A DNA stretch of 64,000 bases from Hymenobacter lucidus (GTDB lineage: Bacteria; Bacteroidota; Bacteroidia; Cytophagales; Hymenobacteraceae): assembly GCF_020447265.1 (NCBI RefSeq), contig NZ_JAJADR010000001.1:1550001-1614000 (forward strand), written 5' to 3'. Below the pieces are notes generated by a model. It worked only from the letters and a program-made list of their open reading frames with translations, did no database searches and was not told the DNA's origin. Both the position numbers and the translations under genes were made by a program. Within the stretch, counting starts at the first letter, position 1; every line of letters begins with the position of its first letter. Of the stretch, positions 26,611 to 35,549 are shown piece after piece.

Positions 26611-27894
26611 CTACAGTGCCTTAATATCCAGCGTGAGCGTGACGCTGGCAGCGGTGCGGCTGATGCCGGTGACGGTGAAGATGACGTACTGATCGGCGTT
26701 GCGCAGGCGGGCAATGACCACGTCGCCTACCACCACATTGTCGAGCTGCACTACCTGGGCGCTGGTGGCCGTCTGGTAAGCCTGCCGGATGCTGTTGAGC
26801 GTGGCCGCCGCGTACACCGCCGCCGTGGAGCGCACAAATTTGGTGGCATTCAGCGGCTTGAGCTGCACGGCGTTGGTAGCAATGCTGCTAATGCTTACAT
26901 CTTTTGAAGCGGGCAGGTCGCCGGCGGGCACTGTAGTAAAATTTGTCAGGTCGTAGGCGGCCTGGTCGCCGCCAGCGGTGCCGCTGAAGACGAGCGTGGC
27001 GCTGCGCACGGCGGCCAAAGCAGTAGGCGTGGTAGGCGTAATAGCGGCCGCCGTGGCACTGCTGCTCCGGATGCTGGGCGCCCCGGCCGGGGCGGGCAGC
27101 GTGGGCTTATCCTGGAAGCGCGACTTCACCTCGAAGCGGTACACCAGCGGCTGCCCGCTGCTGCCGGCAGGGAGCGTCACGTCCACATTTAGTCCTACGG
27201 TGCCACCCGTTTGCGCACCGGTGCCCACTGGCACCCGCTGTCGGGCCACGCGCCGCTCGGCCTGGGTGCCCACCTTCACGTAGGTTATCAGGCTGTCGAT
27301 GTCCTTGTAGAGCGTGCCGGCGGTGGTAATGGCCGCGGCCGTGTTGATGCCGCCCACGTTCAGGCGCACCGGAAAGCGCACCACGTCGCCGGGCGCGCGG
27401 GCCGCGTCGGACGGAGCGGTTACGTTGGTCGGCGCATCTATGGTGATGGTTGGAGTGGGTTCAGCCAGGCGGAAGCTGAAGCTGCGCACCTTGCTCTGGC
27501 CGTTGTCGGCCACTACCACGGCATCTACGCGCACGTTGGCCTTGTTCACGCCGGCCGGCACCACGTAGTTTACTAGCAGCGTATCGGCCCGGTTGATGCG
27601 CGAATAAGCGGCGCGGTAGGGTATGGTCTGCACCAAAGTCGAGTCGCGGCCCGGCTCTATTTTCTGCAGAATCCGGATTTCGCGGATGGGCGCGGTTTGC
27701 TGGGCAAAGCGCAGCTCAAAGCTCACGATTTCGCCGGTGGCATACTTGGTGGTCGTGTTCAGGCTGTTAGCCAGGAAAGTTGGAATCTGGCCGCCTACTT
27801 CCTGGTAAGGTTTTTCCAACTCGGTGTCGCAGGCAGCCAGCGCCGGCCCGAGCAGTGCCAGCAGCAGCGTGCGGCGGAGAAAAGTATAGAACAT
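26611..27894 (-). CDS. surface lipoprotein downstream of SusCD
   Basis: 427 residues. Lipoprotein signal with lipobox LAAC at about residue 21. The rest is beta-rich, with likely tandem Ig-like domains: FELRFAQQTAPIREIRI, VNYVVPAGVNKANVRVDAVV, VSFSFRLAEP-like strands and, near the end, FTVTGISRTAASVTLTL. It lies 54 bases after the SusD gene and ends the operon, the place where SusE/F-like or other glycan-binding lipoproteins are found. No family was named with confidence. An outer-membrane accessory or ligand-binding role is inferred from operon position. Confidence 0.65.
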   Translation of the reverse strand: MFYTFLRRTLLLALLGPALAACDTELEKPYQEVGGQIPTFLANSLNTTTKYATGEIVSFELRFAQQTAPIREIRILQKIEPGRDSTLVQTIPYRAAYSRINRADTLLVNYVVPAGVNKANVRVDAVVVADNGQSKVRSFSFRLAEPTPTITIDAPTNVTAPSDAARAPGDVVRFPVRLNVGGINTAAAITTAGTLYKDIDSLITYVKVGTQAERRVARQRVPVGTGAQTGGTVGLNVDVTLPAGSSGQPLVYRFEVKSRFQDKPTLPAPAGAPSIRSSSATAAAITPTTPTALAAVRSATLVFSGTAGGDQAAYDLTNFTTVPAGDLPASKDVSISSIATNAVQLKPLNATKFVRSTAAVYAAATLNSIRQAYQTATSAQVVQLDNVVVGDVVIARLRNADQYVIFTVTGISRTAASVTLTLDIKAL

Positions 27895-27948
27895 AAGGAG
27901 AAAGTCAGGGAGTGAAATACTGGGACAAAACGCACAACAGGGGTGGCC

Positions 27949-29475
27949 CTAAGGCATGTCCCACCACAGCGGCCGGGTGATGTAGTCGGGGGCACTGGCA
28001 CCGAGGGCGGCCACGGCCTGCGGGTTGTACATCACCTCGGTAGCGCCCGGCAGCATCCGCCGCGGCCACTTGCCGCCCAAGCCGTTGGGGGCACCCACGG
28101 GGTATTTCAGGTTGGGGTAAATGGTAGGGTCGAAGTCGTAGCGCCGCAGATCCGACCACGACTCCGGGTTCAGGAACATGGCAATGTACTTCTGCTCCAT
28201 AATGTTCTTGATGGTCAGCTGGGCCTCGGTCTGGGCTACGGCCGCGCTGGCGAGGTAGGCGTCAATCTGGGCTGTGGTGATGGTAGGAAACGTCACGGCC
28301 GGGTTGGCAAATGTGCCGCCCACCCCGATTTTGGCCATGTGCGCCCGGATACCAGCCCGGTAAGCCGTCAGGGCCCGGGTTTTGTCGCCGGCCTTGAAGG
28401 CAGCTTCGGCTTCAATGAACTTCAGCTCGTGAAAGGTAATGACCTCGAAAATGCCTAGGTCGCGGGCATACCAGCCGTTGTAGAAGTCGGCCACGCCATT
28501 AATCAGGTTGGGAGACGTAGTGAGTACGCCGGGGTCGGTGCCGCTGCTGCTGTTGGCAATCATGATGGGCAGGCGCGGGTCGGCTACGCCCGGAAAAGCG
28601 GCTCCCACTACCGTGCCGTTCAGGTACTTAATGATGTTGTTGGAAAAGGTGGAGGTGCCGAAGTTGGACCGCGTAACGCCGTAGATGTTGGTAGTACCCG
28701 CCAGCGGCGCCACGGCTACCTGAAACTGAATCTGGGCGTCGTCGGCCGAGTTGCGGAAGCTGGCACTGACCAGCTGCAGCACCTGGGCCGGGTCGTAACT
28801 GGCTTTCTTGGTGAGGTGGTTGAGCTGCCGGGCCTTGAGGGCATTGGCAAAACGAATCCACTTGTCGGTGTCGCCGCGGTAGAGAATGTCGCCGCTGGGG
28901 CTGGGTACGCTCACATATAGAGGCCGGAAGTTGTCGGTGGCGGGCGTCTTCATCAGCGCAATACCCTCGTCGAGCAACGTCTGCACGGTGGCATAAATCT
29001 GCTCTTGTGGGTCGTACTTGGGTGTGTAGTTTTCGGCGCCCTTAAAAGCTTCGGAGTAGGGCAGGTCGCCCAGCATATCGGTGGCGTGGGCCAGGTCCAT
29101 GGCCAGGATAATCTTGCCTGCCCCCACGTAGTACGGCGACTTTTCCTGCTCGGCGGCGGCAATCATCGTGGGCACGTTGCCGCCCGAGTAGAAGTAGGCG
29201 TAGTTGAAGGTGTTGGTGCTGTTGCCGTTGGTAAGCACAAACTGGTCGGTAAGGTTGCCCGGCGTTTTGCGCACCGCATACTGGGTGATATACGCCGTGG
29301 TAATGGACGTAAACATCTGCTGCTGAATGCCGTTGGAAATAATGCCGGGCAGCAGGAAGTTCGGCGACGAGGTAATCGGGTTGTTGGGGTCGGTATTCAC
29401 GTCGAGAAACGACTCGCACGAGGGCAGCACCGCACCACTCAGGGCCAAACCCAGGAAAAGGATATATTTTTTCAT
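27949..29475 (-). CDS. SusD/RagB-like nutrient-binding lipoprotein
   Basis: 508 residues from MKKYILFLG at 29475; the lipobox is LPSC, followed by ESFLDVNTDPNNP, a standard opening for the SusD-like group. Helical TPR-like parts include YVGAGKIILAMDLAHATDMLGDLPYSEAF and NALKARQLNHLTKK. The C-terminus has IMEQKYIAMFLNPESWSDLRR, typical of SusD-like_2 members. It forms a lid on the SusC barrel encoded 78 bases upstream and binds the imported ligand at the cell surface. No adjacent glycosidase or regulator reveals the substrate; peptides or glycans are both possible. Confidence 0.9.
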   Translation of the reverse strand: MKKYILFLGLALSGAVLPSCESFLDVNTDPNNPITSSPNFLLPGIISNGIQQQMFTSITTAYITQYAVRKTPGNLTDQFVLTNGNSTNTFNYAYFYSGGNVPTMIAAAEQEKSPYYVGAGKIILAMDLAHATDMLGDLPYSEAFKGAENYTPKYDPQEQIYATVQTLLDEGIALMKTPATDNFRPLYVSVPSPSGDILYRGDTDKWIRFANALKARQLNHLTKKASYDPAQVLQLVSASFRNSADDAQIQFQVAVAPLAGTTNIYGVTRSNFGTSTFSNNIIKYLNGTVVGAAFPGVADPRLPIMIANSSSGTDPGVLTTSPNLINGVADFYNGWYARDLGIFEVITFHELKFIEAEAAFKAGDKTRALTAYRAGIRAHMAKIGVGGTFANPAVTFPTITTAQIDAYLASAAVAQTEAQLTIKNIMEQKYIAMFLNPESWSDLRRYDFDPTIYPNLKYPVGAPNGLGGKWPRRMLPGATEVMYNPQAVAALGASAPDYITRPLWWDMP

Positions 29476-29553
29476 CTTGATTGTCTGCTTGTTAGGCTGC
29501 TGGAAATGGCCCCGCTTTAAAGGCACAACGTCACCATTTCCCGGCTTCACCGT

Positions 29554-32500
29554 TTAGAAATTTACCCGCAGGCCCATGTCCACGCCGCGCGTGGCAGGCA
29601 CGCTGCCGTAGTCGAAGCCCGAGGAGCCGCCGCCCCGCACGCCCGCGCCGGCCGCGGCCGTTTCGGGGTCTACGCCGGAGTAGTTGGTCAGCAGCACCAG
29701 GTTGCGGCCCGTTACGCTCAGTTCCACGCCGCGCACAAACGATTTGCCCAGCAGCGAAGCGGGCAGCGCGTAGCTCAAGGTCACGTAGCGCAGGCGGCTC
29801 CAGGAGGCGTCTTCCACGAACGAGGCCGCCGTACCGGTCAGCACGTTCTGGTAGTAGCCCTGGGTCAGCTCGGCGGGCTTGGTGTTGCGCACGTAGCCGC
29901 CGTCGGAGTTCAGCAGCGGACCGTTGGCGGCGGCATTGGCCAGCACCCCGTCGAAAACGACCTGCTTGTAGCGGTCCAGGGTCCGCTCACTGATGCCGGT
30001 TTTGGTAGCAAACCAGTCGTTGCCGTTCACCACGTCGCCGCCCTGGCGGAAGTCGAGCAGAAAGCTCAGATTCAAGCCTTTGTAGCCGAAGGAGTTGGTG
30101 AGCTGCACCGTGTAGTCGGGGGCGCGGTTGCCGGCGTACTCAAACACGCCGGTATTCACGATGGGGTAGCCGGAGGCGTCGATGAGCACCTGCCCGTCGG
30201 GGGCGCGCTTGAAATCCACGGCGCTGATGGAGGAAATGGGCTTGCCGGGAAACGCCCCGCCCCGGGCCCAATCAATTACGAAGGCGTCGGACTGGTACAC
30301 TTCGGTCAGGAAGCTGGGCAGCTCGATGGCGCGGTTGCGGTTCAGGGTGAAGTTGGCAATAACGTCCCAGGTCAGGCCCTTCGACGACTTGAGGGGCGTA
30401 CCGGTCAGGGACAGCTCGAAGCCCTTGTTTTCGACCTTGCCGCCGTTGATATACTGGAAAATGAAAGCCGTGGCCTGGCTCACGCGGGGCGCAATGAGCT
30501 GGTCGCGGGTTTCCTGGTAGTACACGGCCGCGTCTAGGGTCAGGCGGTTCTGCAGAAACTGCAGGTCGAGGCCAGCTTCCACCGAGCGGGTTTGCTCGGG
30601 CTTGAGCAGGCGGTTGGAGCCGAAGAAGCCGTTGCGGAAGCCGCCGCCGATGTAAGTGCTCTGGGCCAGGGGCGAATCGACGCGGTAGGGACCCGTGTCT
30701 TTGCCCACCACGGCCACCGAGCCGCGCACCTTGCCGTAGTTCAGAATCGGGTTCTGATCCATACCCAGGGTGCGGGTAAATTCCCAGCCCACGGCCGCCG
30801 AGCCGTAGCCGAAAGCCTTGCCGTAGTTCTTGTTCTTATTGGGCCGGGGCAGCGTCGACGACATATCCACGCGGCCGTTCAGCTCCAGTGTCACCTGCTG
30901 AAACAAATCCAGGTTCAGGCGGGCAAAGTTGCCGATAAGGCGCCGGTCACGGTTGGTTACCAGCGTGTTGCGGTTTACCGTGTTGTTGATGCTGACAAAG
31001 TCCGGGTTCTGGAAAATCAGGCCGATGTTGTCGGTGGCTTCGTTGCGGCTCATTTCCACGGTGTTACCCAGAACGAGCGAGGTGCCGATGTTGTCCGAGA
31101 ACTTGTGGTTGAGGCTGACCAGGAAGTTGGAGGTCAGCAGGCGGTTGAAAATGGTGGTTTCCGAAATGCCGCCGTCCTGGTTGCTGGGCTGCGACGTGCC
31201 CACGGCCCGCACTGAGCGGTCTTTCTGGGCGTAGAAGTCGGTGCCGATGTTGTAGCTCACCGAGGCCCATTTGAAGGCCTCAAACGTGACCTGCGCGTTG
31301 CCGATCATGCGGTTGGTGCGCGTGGTCTGGGGGTTGCGGTAAATGGTGAAGTAAGGGTTGTCAGGGTCACCGGCCGAGGTGGCCGCGCCCAGCAAGCGGC
31401 GGCGGGTACCGTCGGGATTGAGGTAGTTGCGGGCGTCGTCGTTGCGGGGCCAGTTGAGCAGGCTGGTAAAGAAGCCGCTGGGATTCAGACCGGTACCAAA
31501 CAAGCCGCCGCCCTGAAACGGCGACTGGCCGCCGCTGTTCAGATACTGGGCCGAGGCCGAACCGCTGAACTTGGGCGAAAACTGCACCGTGCCTGAGGCC
31601 CGCACCGTCGACTTATCATACAAGGTATTGGGCACTACGCCCTTCTGGTCGAGCCGCGAGGCCGATACCAGGAATGTGGCTTTGTCGCCGCCGCCCGACA
31701 TGGTGAGGTAGTGCTGCCAGGCGGTGCCCTTACCGAAGAGGTTGCCCAGGTTATCGTACACGGCTTCGCCCTCGGCAAAGCGTGGCCCCCACGAGCCGCG
31801 GGTGGTAGCGTCGAATACGCCGTTGGCGCCCTGCTTATACTGGTCCTGGAGCTTGGGCAGGCGGTTTACCTCATCCACCGAAAACTGCGTGCGGTAGTTG
31901 ATGTTGGTGCGGCCGGCGGTGCCTTTCTTGGTCGTGATAATCACGGCCCCGTTGGCGGCGCGCAGGCCGTAGAGCGCGGCGGCGGCCGGACCCTTCAGCA
32001 CCGTCATCGAGGCAATATCCTCGGGGTTCAGGTCGCCGGCGCGGTTCTGGCTTACCGAGCTACGGCCCAGCTGCCCATTAAAAGCCGAGCCGCCCCCGGG
32101 CGAGGTAGATTCCACGAAAGAGGAGTTGTCCATGATGATGCCGTCGATAACGAACAAGGGTTGGTTGTCGCCGTCGAGCGAGTTGCCACCCCGAATCACG
32201 ATGGCCGAACCTTCGCCGGGGGCACCGCCGGCGCTGGTAATCTGCACGCCGGCCACCTTGCCCTGCAAGGCATTCACGATGTTGGTTTGCCGCGACTCGA
32301 TGATGTCTTTGGCCTTCACTTCCTGGGCCGCGTAGTTGATCTGGCGGCGTTCCTGCTTGATGCCGTAAGCCGTTACCACCACGTCATTCAAGCTGGTTGT
32401 GTTTTCGGCCAGGCTGATGTCAATAGAACCGTCGGCGCCCACAGCGCGCTCCTGGGTAGTGAAGCCGATAAAGCTGAAGGTGAGCGTGCTACCGGGCGCG

Positions 32501-32700
32501 GCCTGCACCGAGTAACGGCCGTCGGCGCCGGTGCTGGCCCCGTTGCTGGTGCCCTTCACGAGCACCGTTACGCCGGGCAGCGGGCTACCTTTGGTATCGG
32601 CTACCACGCCCGAAACGGTGCGCGGCGGGCCGGTTTGGGCATAGCTGCCGGGGGCAAGCAGCACTCCCAGCGCGAGCAGAAGCCATAAAAGTTTGGTCAT
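29554..32700 (-). CDS. SusC/RagA TonB-dependent outer-membrane transporter
   Basis: 1048 residues from MTKLLWLLLA at 32700; the signal ends at GSYAQ. A carboxypeptidase-regulatory-like domain follows (VSGVVADTKGSPLPGVTVLV, SFIGFTTQERAV). Next come a TonB-box-like stretch (NDVVVTAYG), the plug (ALQGKVAGVQITSAGG, PLFVIDGIIMD, PEDIASMTVLKGPAAAALYG, NGAVIITTKKG) and a long beta-barrel ending in aromatic GVDMGLRVNF. It pairs with the downstream SusD-like protein for energy-driven import. First gene of a three-gene operon, divergent from nagB across 389 bases. Confidence 0.95.
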   Translation of the reverse strand: MTKLLWLLLALGVLLAPGSYAQTGPPRTVSGVVADTKGSPLPGVTVLVKGTSNGASTGADGRYSVQAAPGSTLTFSFIGFTTQERAVGADGSIDISLAENTTSLNDVVVTAYGIKQERRQINYAAQEVKAKDIIESRQTNIVNALQGKVAGVQITSAGGAPGEGSAIVIRGGNSLDGDNQPLFVIDGIIMDNSSFVESTSPGGGSAFNGQLGRSSVSQNRAGDLNPEDIASMTVLKGPAAAALYGLRAANGAVIITTKKGTAGRTNINYRTQFSVDEVNRLPKLQDQYKQGANGVFDATTRGSWGPRFAEGEAVYDNLGNLFGKGTAWQHYLTMSGGGDKATFLVSASRLDQKGVVPNTLYDKSTVRASGTVQFSPKFSGSASAQYLNSGGQSPFQGGGLFGTGLNPSGFFTSLLNWPRNDDARNYLNPDGTRRRLLGAATSAGDPDNPYFTIYRNPQTTRTNRMIGNAQVTFEAFKWASVSYNIGTDFYAQKDRSVRAVGTSQPSNQDGGISETTIFNRLLTSNFLVSLNHKFSDNIGTSLVLGNTVEMSRNEATDNIGLIFQNPDFVSINNTVNRNTLVTNRDRRLIGNFARLNLDLFQQVTLELNGRVDMSSTLPRPNKNKNYGKAFGYGSAAVGWEFTRTLGMDQNPILNYGKVRGSVAVVGKDTGPYRVDSPLAQSTYIGGGFRNGFFGSNRLLKPEQTRSVEAGLDLQFLQNRLTLDAAVYYQETRDQLIAPRVSQATAFIFQYINGGKVENKGFELSLTGTPLKSSKGLTWDVIANFTLNRNRAIELPSFLTEVYQSDAFVIDWARGGAFPGKPISSISAVDFKRAPDGQVLIDASGYPIVNTGVFEYAGNRAPDYTVQLTNSFGYKGLNLSFLLDFRQGGDVVNGNDWFATKTGISERTLDRYKQVVFDGVLANAAANGPLLNSDGGYVRNTKPAELTQGYYQNVLTGTAASFVEDASWSRLRYVTLSYALPASLLGKSFVRGVELSVTGRNLVLLTNYSGVDPETAAAGAGVRGGGSSGFDYGSVPATRGVDMGLRVNF

Positions 32701-32945
32701 GTGAGAGAGGAAAGAAGGTGAGAAAAGGAACAGGGAAGCGGAAAAAGCAAAACCGGAGCCCACCGGGTTTAGTCGGTCGGGCTCCGGTAGGAGAAAAGCC
32801 AGTTAGGAAACCAAAGACGAACAACAGAGCAGAACGATTTCCATGGAGAAATTCGGGGCTGAAAGTTGAAATCAGGTGCTAATACGGCAGAAGTTATCCT
32901 TTTTATCGATAAAATTCCTTCGCTAAGTCGAAGAAAGGAAGAATA

Positions 32946-32977
32946 TTGTCCACTGAAAACTATATAGGATATTTTGA
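32946..32977 (+). promoter_or_regulatory. candidate promoter in the susC-nagB divergent region
   Basis: TTG at 32946-32948 is followed after 21 bases by TATTTTG at 32970-32976, near the Bacteroidota consensus. The 389-base divergent spacer is AT-rich in this part and contains no reading frame. The site is about 115 bases from the nagB start. Low certainty. Confidence 0.3.
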
Positions 32978-33089
32978 GTATTTTCAGCGGCAGTAGGACG
33001 GAGCCAAGTTCCTGGCTATTTACAGCTACCCCGTAATAGTTACCCACTACCTTTTTTTGCCACTCCCAGTCACTCTCACCCAGTCCCTC

Positions 33090-35003
33090 ATGACTCCTGC
33101 CAGCCCGCCGCCCGCCCTGTCCGTTGCCATCCACCCCGATTCGGAAGTAGCTTCCGTAGCCGTGGCCCGCACCATGGCCGAGCTGATTCGGATTCGGCAA
33201 GCCGAGGGGCGCACCGCCGTGCTCGGGCTGGCCACCGGCTCGTCGCCGACGCGAGTGTATGAGGAACTGGTGCGCCTGCACCGCGAGGAAGGCCTCAGCT
33301 TTCAGAATGTGGTCAGCTTCAACCTCGACGAGTATTATCCCATGCCGCCCGACTCGCTACAGAGCTACGTGCGCTTTATGCACGAGTACCTGTTCGACCA
33401 CGTCGATATCCGGCCCGAAAACGTGCACATTCCCGACGGTACGCTGCCCCAGGAGCAGGTAGCCGAGTTTTGCCGACGCTACGAGGAGCAGATCCGCGAA
33501 GCCGGCGGCATCGACTTGCAGCTGCTGGGCATCGGGCGCACCGGCCACATCGGCTTCAACGAGCCAGGCTCGGGGCCCCAGTCGCGCACTCGCCTGATAA
33601 CGCTCGACCACATCACCCGCACCGACGCCGCCAGTGACTTCTACGGGGAGGAAAACGTGCCGCGCCGGGCCCTGACAATGGGCGTGGGCACTATTCTGGA
33701 AGCCCGCCACATTGTGCTGCTGGCCTGGGGCGAGGGCAAAGCCGCCGTGATAAAGCGCATGGTGGAAGGGGAGCCCAGCGACTCAGTGCCGGCTACGTAT
33801 CTGCAGAAGCACCCGCGTGTAGACGTGGTGCTCGACGAAGCCGCCGGGGCCGAGCTGACCGAGCGCAAAACACCCTGGCTGGCCGGCGTGCCTTGCCGCT
33901 GGCAGGATGAAGCAGTGGTGCGCAAGGCCGTGACGTGGCTGGCGCGCCGCCTCGAAAAGCCCATACTCAAGCTCACCGACGAAGACTACAACGAAAACGG
34001 CCTCTCGGATTTACTAGCCGAGTCGGGCCGGGCCTACAGTATCAATATTCGGGTGTTCAACCAGCTCCAGCACACCATTACGGGCTGGCCCGGCGGCAAG
34101 CCCGACGCCGACGACACCCACCGCCCCGAGCGGGCCGAGCCGTTCCCGAAGCGCGTGCTCATCTTCTCGCCCCACCCCGACGACGACGTAATATCCATGG
34201 GCGGCACGCTGCTGCGCCTCGTGGATCAGGGCCACGAGGTACACGTGGCGTATCAGACCTCGGGCAACATTGCCGTGTTTGATGACGAAACGCTGCGCTT
34301 TGCCGAGTTCGTGGCCGACTACGACGAGGCTTTCCGGCTCGATGAGCAGCCGGCTGAAAACCTCTACCAGCGGGTGGCCGAATTCCTCAAAAACAAAGCG
34401 CCCGGCCAAGTCGATTCGCCGGAGGTGCAGCAGATCAAGGGCTTGATCCGGCGGGGCGAGGCCAAGGCTGCCTGCCGCTACGCCGGCATCCCCGACGACA
34501 ACGCCCACTTCATGGATTTGCCGTTTTACGAAACCGGGCGAGTGCGCAAAAAGCCCATCGGCGAGGAAGACATTCGCCTCACGATGGAGCTGCTCAACCA
34601 GATCCGGCCCCAGCAGATTTATGCCGCCGGCGACCTGAGCGACCCGCACGGCACGCACCGGGTGTGCTTAGCGGCCATTTTCGAGGCTGTGCGTCGCCTG
34701 AAGGAAACCAACACCGACTGGCTGGCCGACTGCTGGGTGTGGCTCTACCGCGGGGCCTGGCAGGAGTGGGACATCGACCAGATTGAAATGGCCGTGCCCC
34801 TGAGCCCCGAGGAGCTGACGCGTAAGCGCCGGGCCATCTTCAAGCACCAGTCGCAGAAAGACCGGCCGCTGTTCCCGGGCGCCGACCAGCGCGAGTTCTG
34901 GCAGCGTAGCGAAGCCCGCAACCGCACCACGGCCAGGATTTATGACCAGCTGGGTTTGCCGGAGTATGAGGGCATCGAGGCGTTTGTGCGCTGGGTGTTT
35001 TAA
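33090..35003 (+). CDS. nagB: glucosamine-6-phosphate deaminase fused to PIG-L/LmbE deacetylase-like domain
   Basis: 637 residues from MTPASPPPAL at 33090. Residues about 1-270 are a NagB domain, which converts glucosamine-6-phosphate to fructose-6-phosphate and ammonia. It shows GLATGSSPTRVYEELVR, SFNLDEYYPM with Asp80 and GRTGHIGFNEPGS with His153. The classic NagB motif has Asp-Gly-His where this one has Thr-Gly-His; the change seems usual in this fused group. Residues about 350-600 form a PIG-L/LmbE domain with the zinc-binding SPHPDDDVISMGGTLLR (His362, Asp364, Asp365) and DPHGTHRVCL. One protein might thus deacetylate and deaminate amino sugars in series; only the NagB step is firmly assigned. 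No signal peptide. Confidence 0.9.
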   Translation: MTPASPPPALSVAIHPDSEVASVAVARTMAELIRIRQAEGRTAVLGLATGSSPTRVYEELVRLHREEGLSFQNVVSFNLDEYYPMPPDSLQSYVRFMHEYLFDHVDIRPENVHIPDGTLPQEQVAEFCRRYEEQIREAGGIDLQLLGIGRTGHIGFNEPGSGPQSRTRLITLDHITRTDAASDFYGEENVPRRALTMGVGTILEARHIVLLAWGEGKAAVIKRMVEGEPSDSVPATYLQKHPRVDVVLDEAAGAELTERKTPWLAGVPCRWQDEAVVRKAVTWLARRLEKPILKLTDEDYNENGLSDLLAESGRAYSINIRVFNQLQHTITGWPGGKPDADDTHRPERAEPFPKRVLIFSPHPDDDVISMGGTLLRLVDQGHEVHVAYQTSGNIAVFDDETLRFAEFVADYDEAFRLDEQPAENLYQRVAEFLKNKAPGQVDSPEVQQIKGLIRRGEAKAACRYAGIPDDNAHFMDLPFYETGRVRKKPIGEEDIRLTMELLNQIRPQQIYAAGDLSDPHGTHRVCLAAIFEAVRRLKETNTDWLADCWVWLYRGAWQEWDIDQIEMAVPLSPEELTRKRRAIFKHQSQKDRPLFPGADQREFWQRSEARNRTTARIYDQLGLPEYEGIEAFVRWVF

Positions 35004-35010
35004 CACCTCA

Positions 35011-35033
35011 GTCGCTCGGCTGTGCCGAGTGAC
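35011..35033. terminator. short hairpin after nagB
   Basis: A 10-bp stem (35011-35020 with 35024-35033, one mismatch) with a TGT loop lies 7 bases after the nagB stop. There is no T-run, so any termination would be weak. Confidence 0.4.
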
Positions 35034-35040
35034 TGTGCCG

Positions 35041-35215
35041 TGCCGAAGGACCTCGTCACCTGACTTACTACAGTCTGTATCAATTTGAAAAGCCCTTTAC
35101 CGCGCCGGTGGTAAAGGGCTTTGGGTATATAATTAACCCTATCACTTAGGTAGGGAAGGTCACGCCGCTCGATGCGCAGAATACAAGATGACAGAACAAG
35201 CAATGTCAGCACGCG
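35041..35215. repeat. dispersed inverted-repeat element, degenerate copy A
   Basis: The core hairpin AAAGCCCTTTACC (35089-35101) pairs with GGTAAAGGGCTTT (35110-35122), a perfect 13-bp stem. It is flanked by CGAAGGACCTCGTCACC on the left and by GGAAGGTCACGC with TACAAGATGACAG on the right, recognisable remains of the ends of copy C (56321-56482). The remaining bases up to the SusC start at 35550 hold no gene; presumably they carry its promoter. Confidence 0.6.
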
Positions 35216-35549
35216 CGACGCGGCGTTCTGAATGCACACTCTGACTTGGGAGCCGGTAGGCTCAATAAGGTCGGATATTTATATAGTACAATTATTATAT
35301 AAGCCCTGCTGGGTTGGTAAGACAGCTCGGCGGTCAAGAAAATCCGGCTGCGAGTGAGTAATTACTCATCCTTTGTTTCGAAAACGGCATTTGGCAACGT
35401 TCCCGACAACGTTTGCATAAATTAATTCGCTCACCTTCTGTCGTTTCCTGGTGATTAGCGCAACCTTATGAGAGTGCAACCGCGTGCGTTCTGCCGCCGT
35501 TGGCCGCCGGTTCTTCGACAAATCAAATTCCCACTTTACTTCCCACATC

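Noticed and set aside
25746..26714. 322-residue version of the DUF2243 frame
   Set aside because: The upstream part is antisense-like and overlaps a better small signal-peptide gene. The family start MEANSS at 26249 fits.
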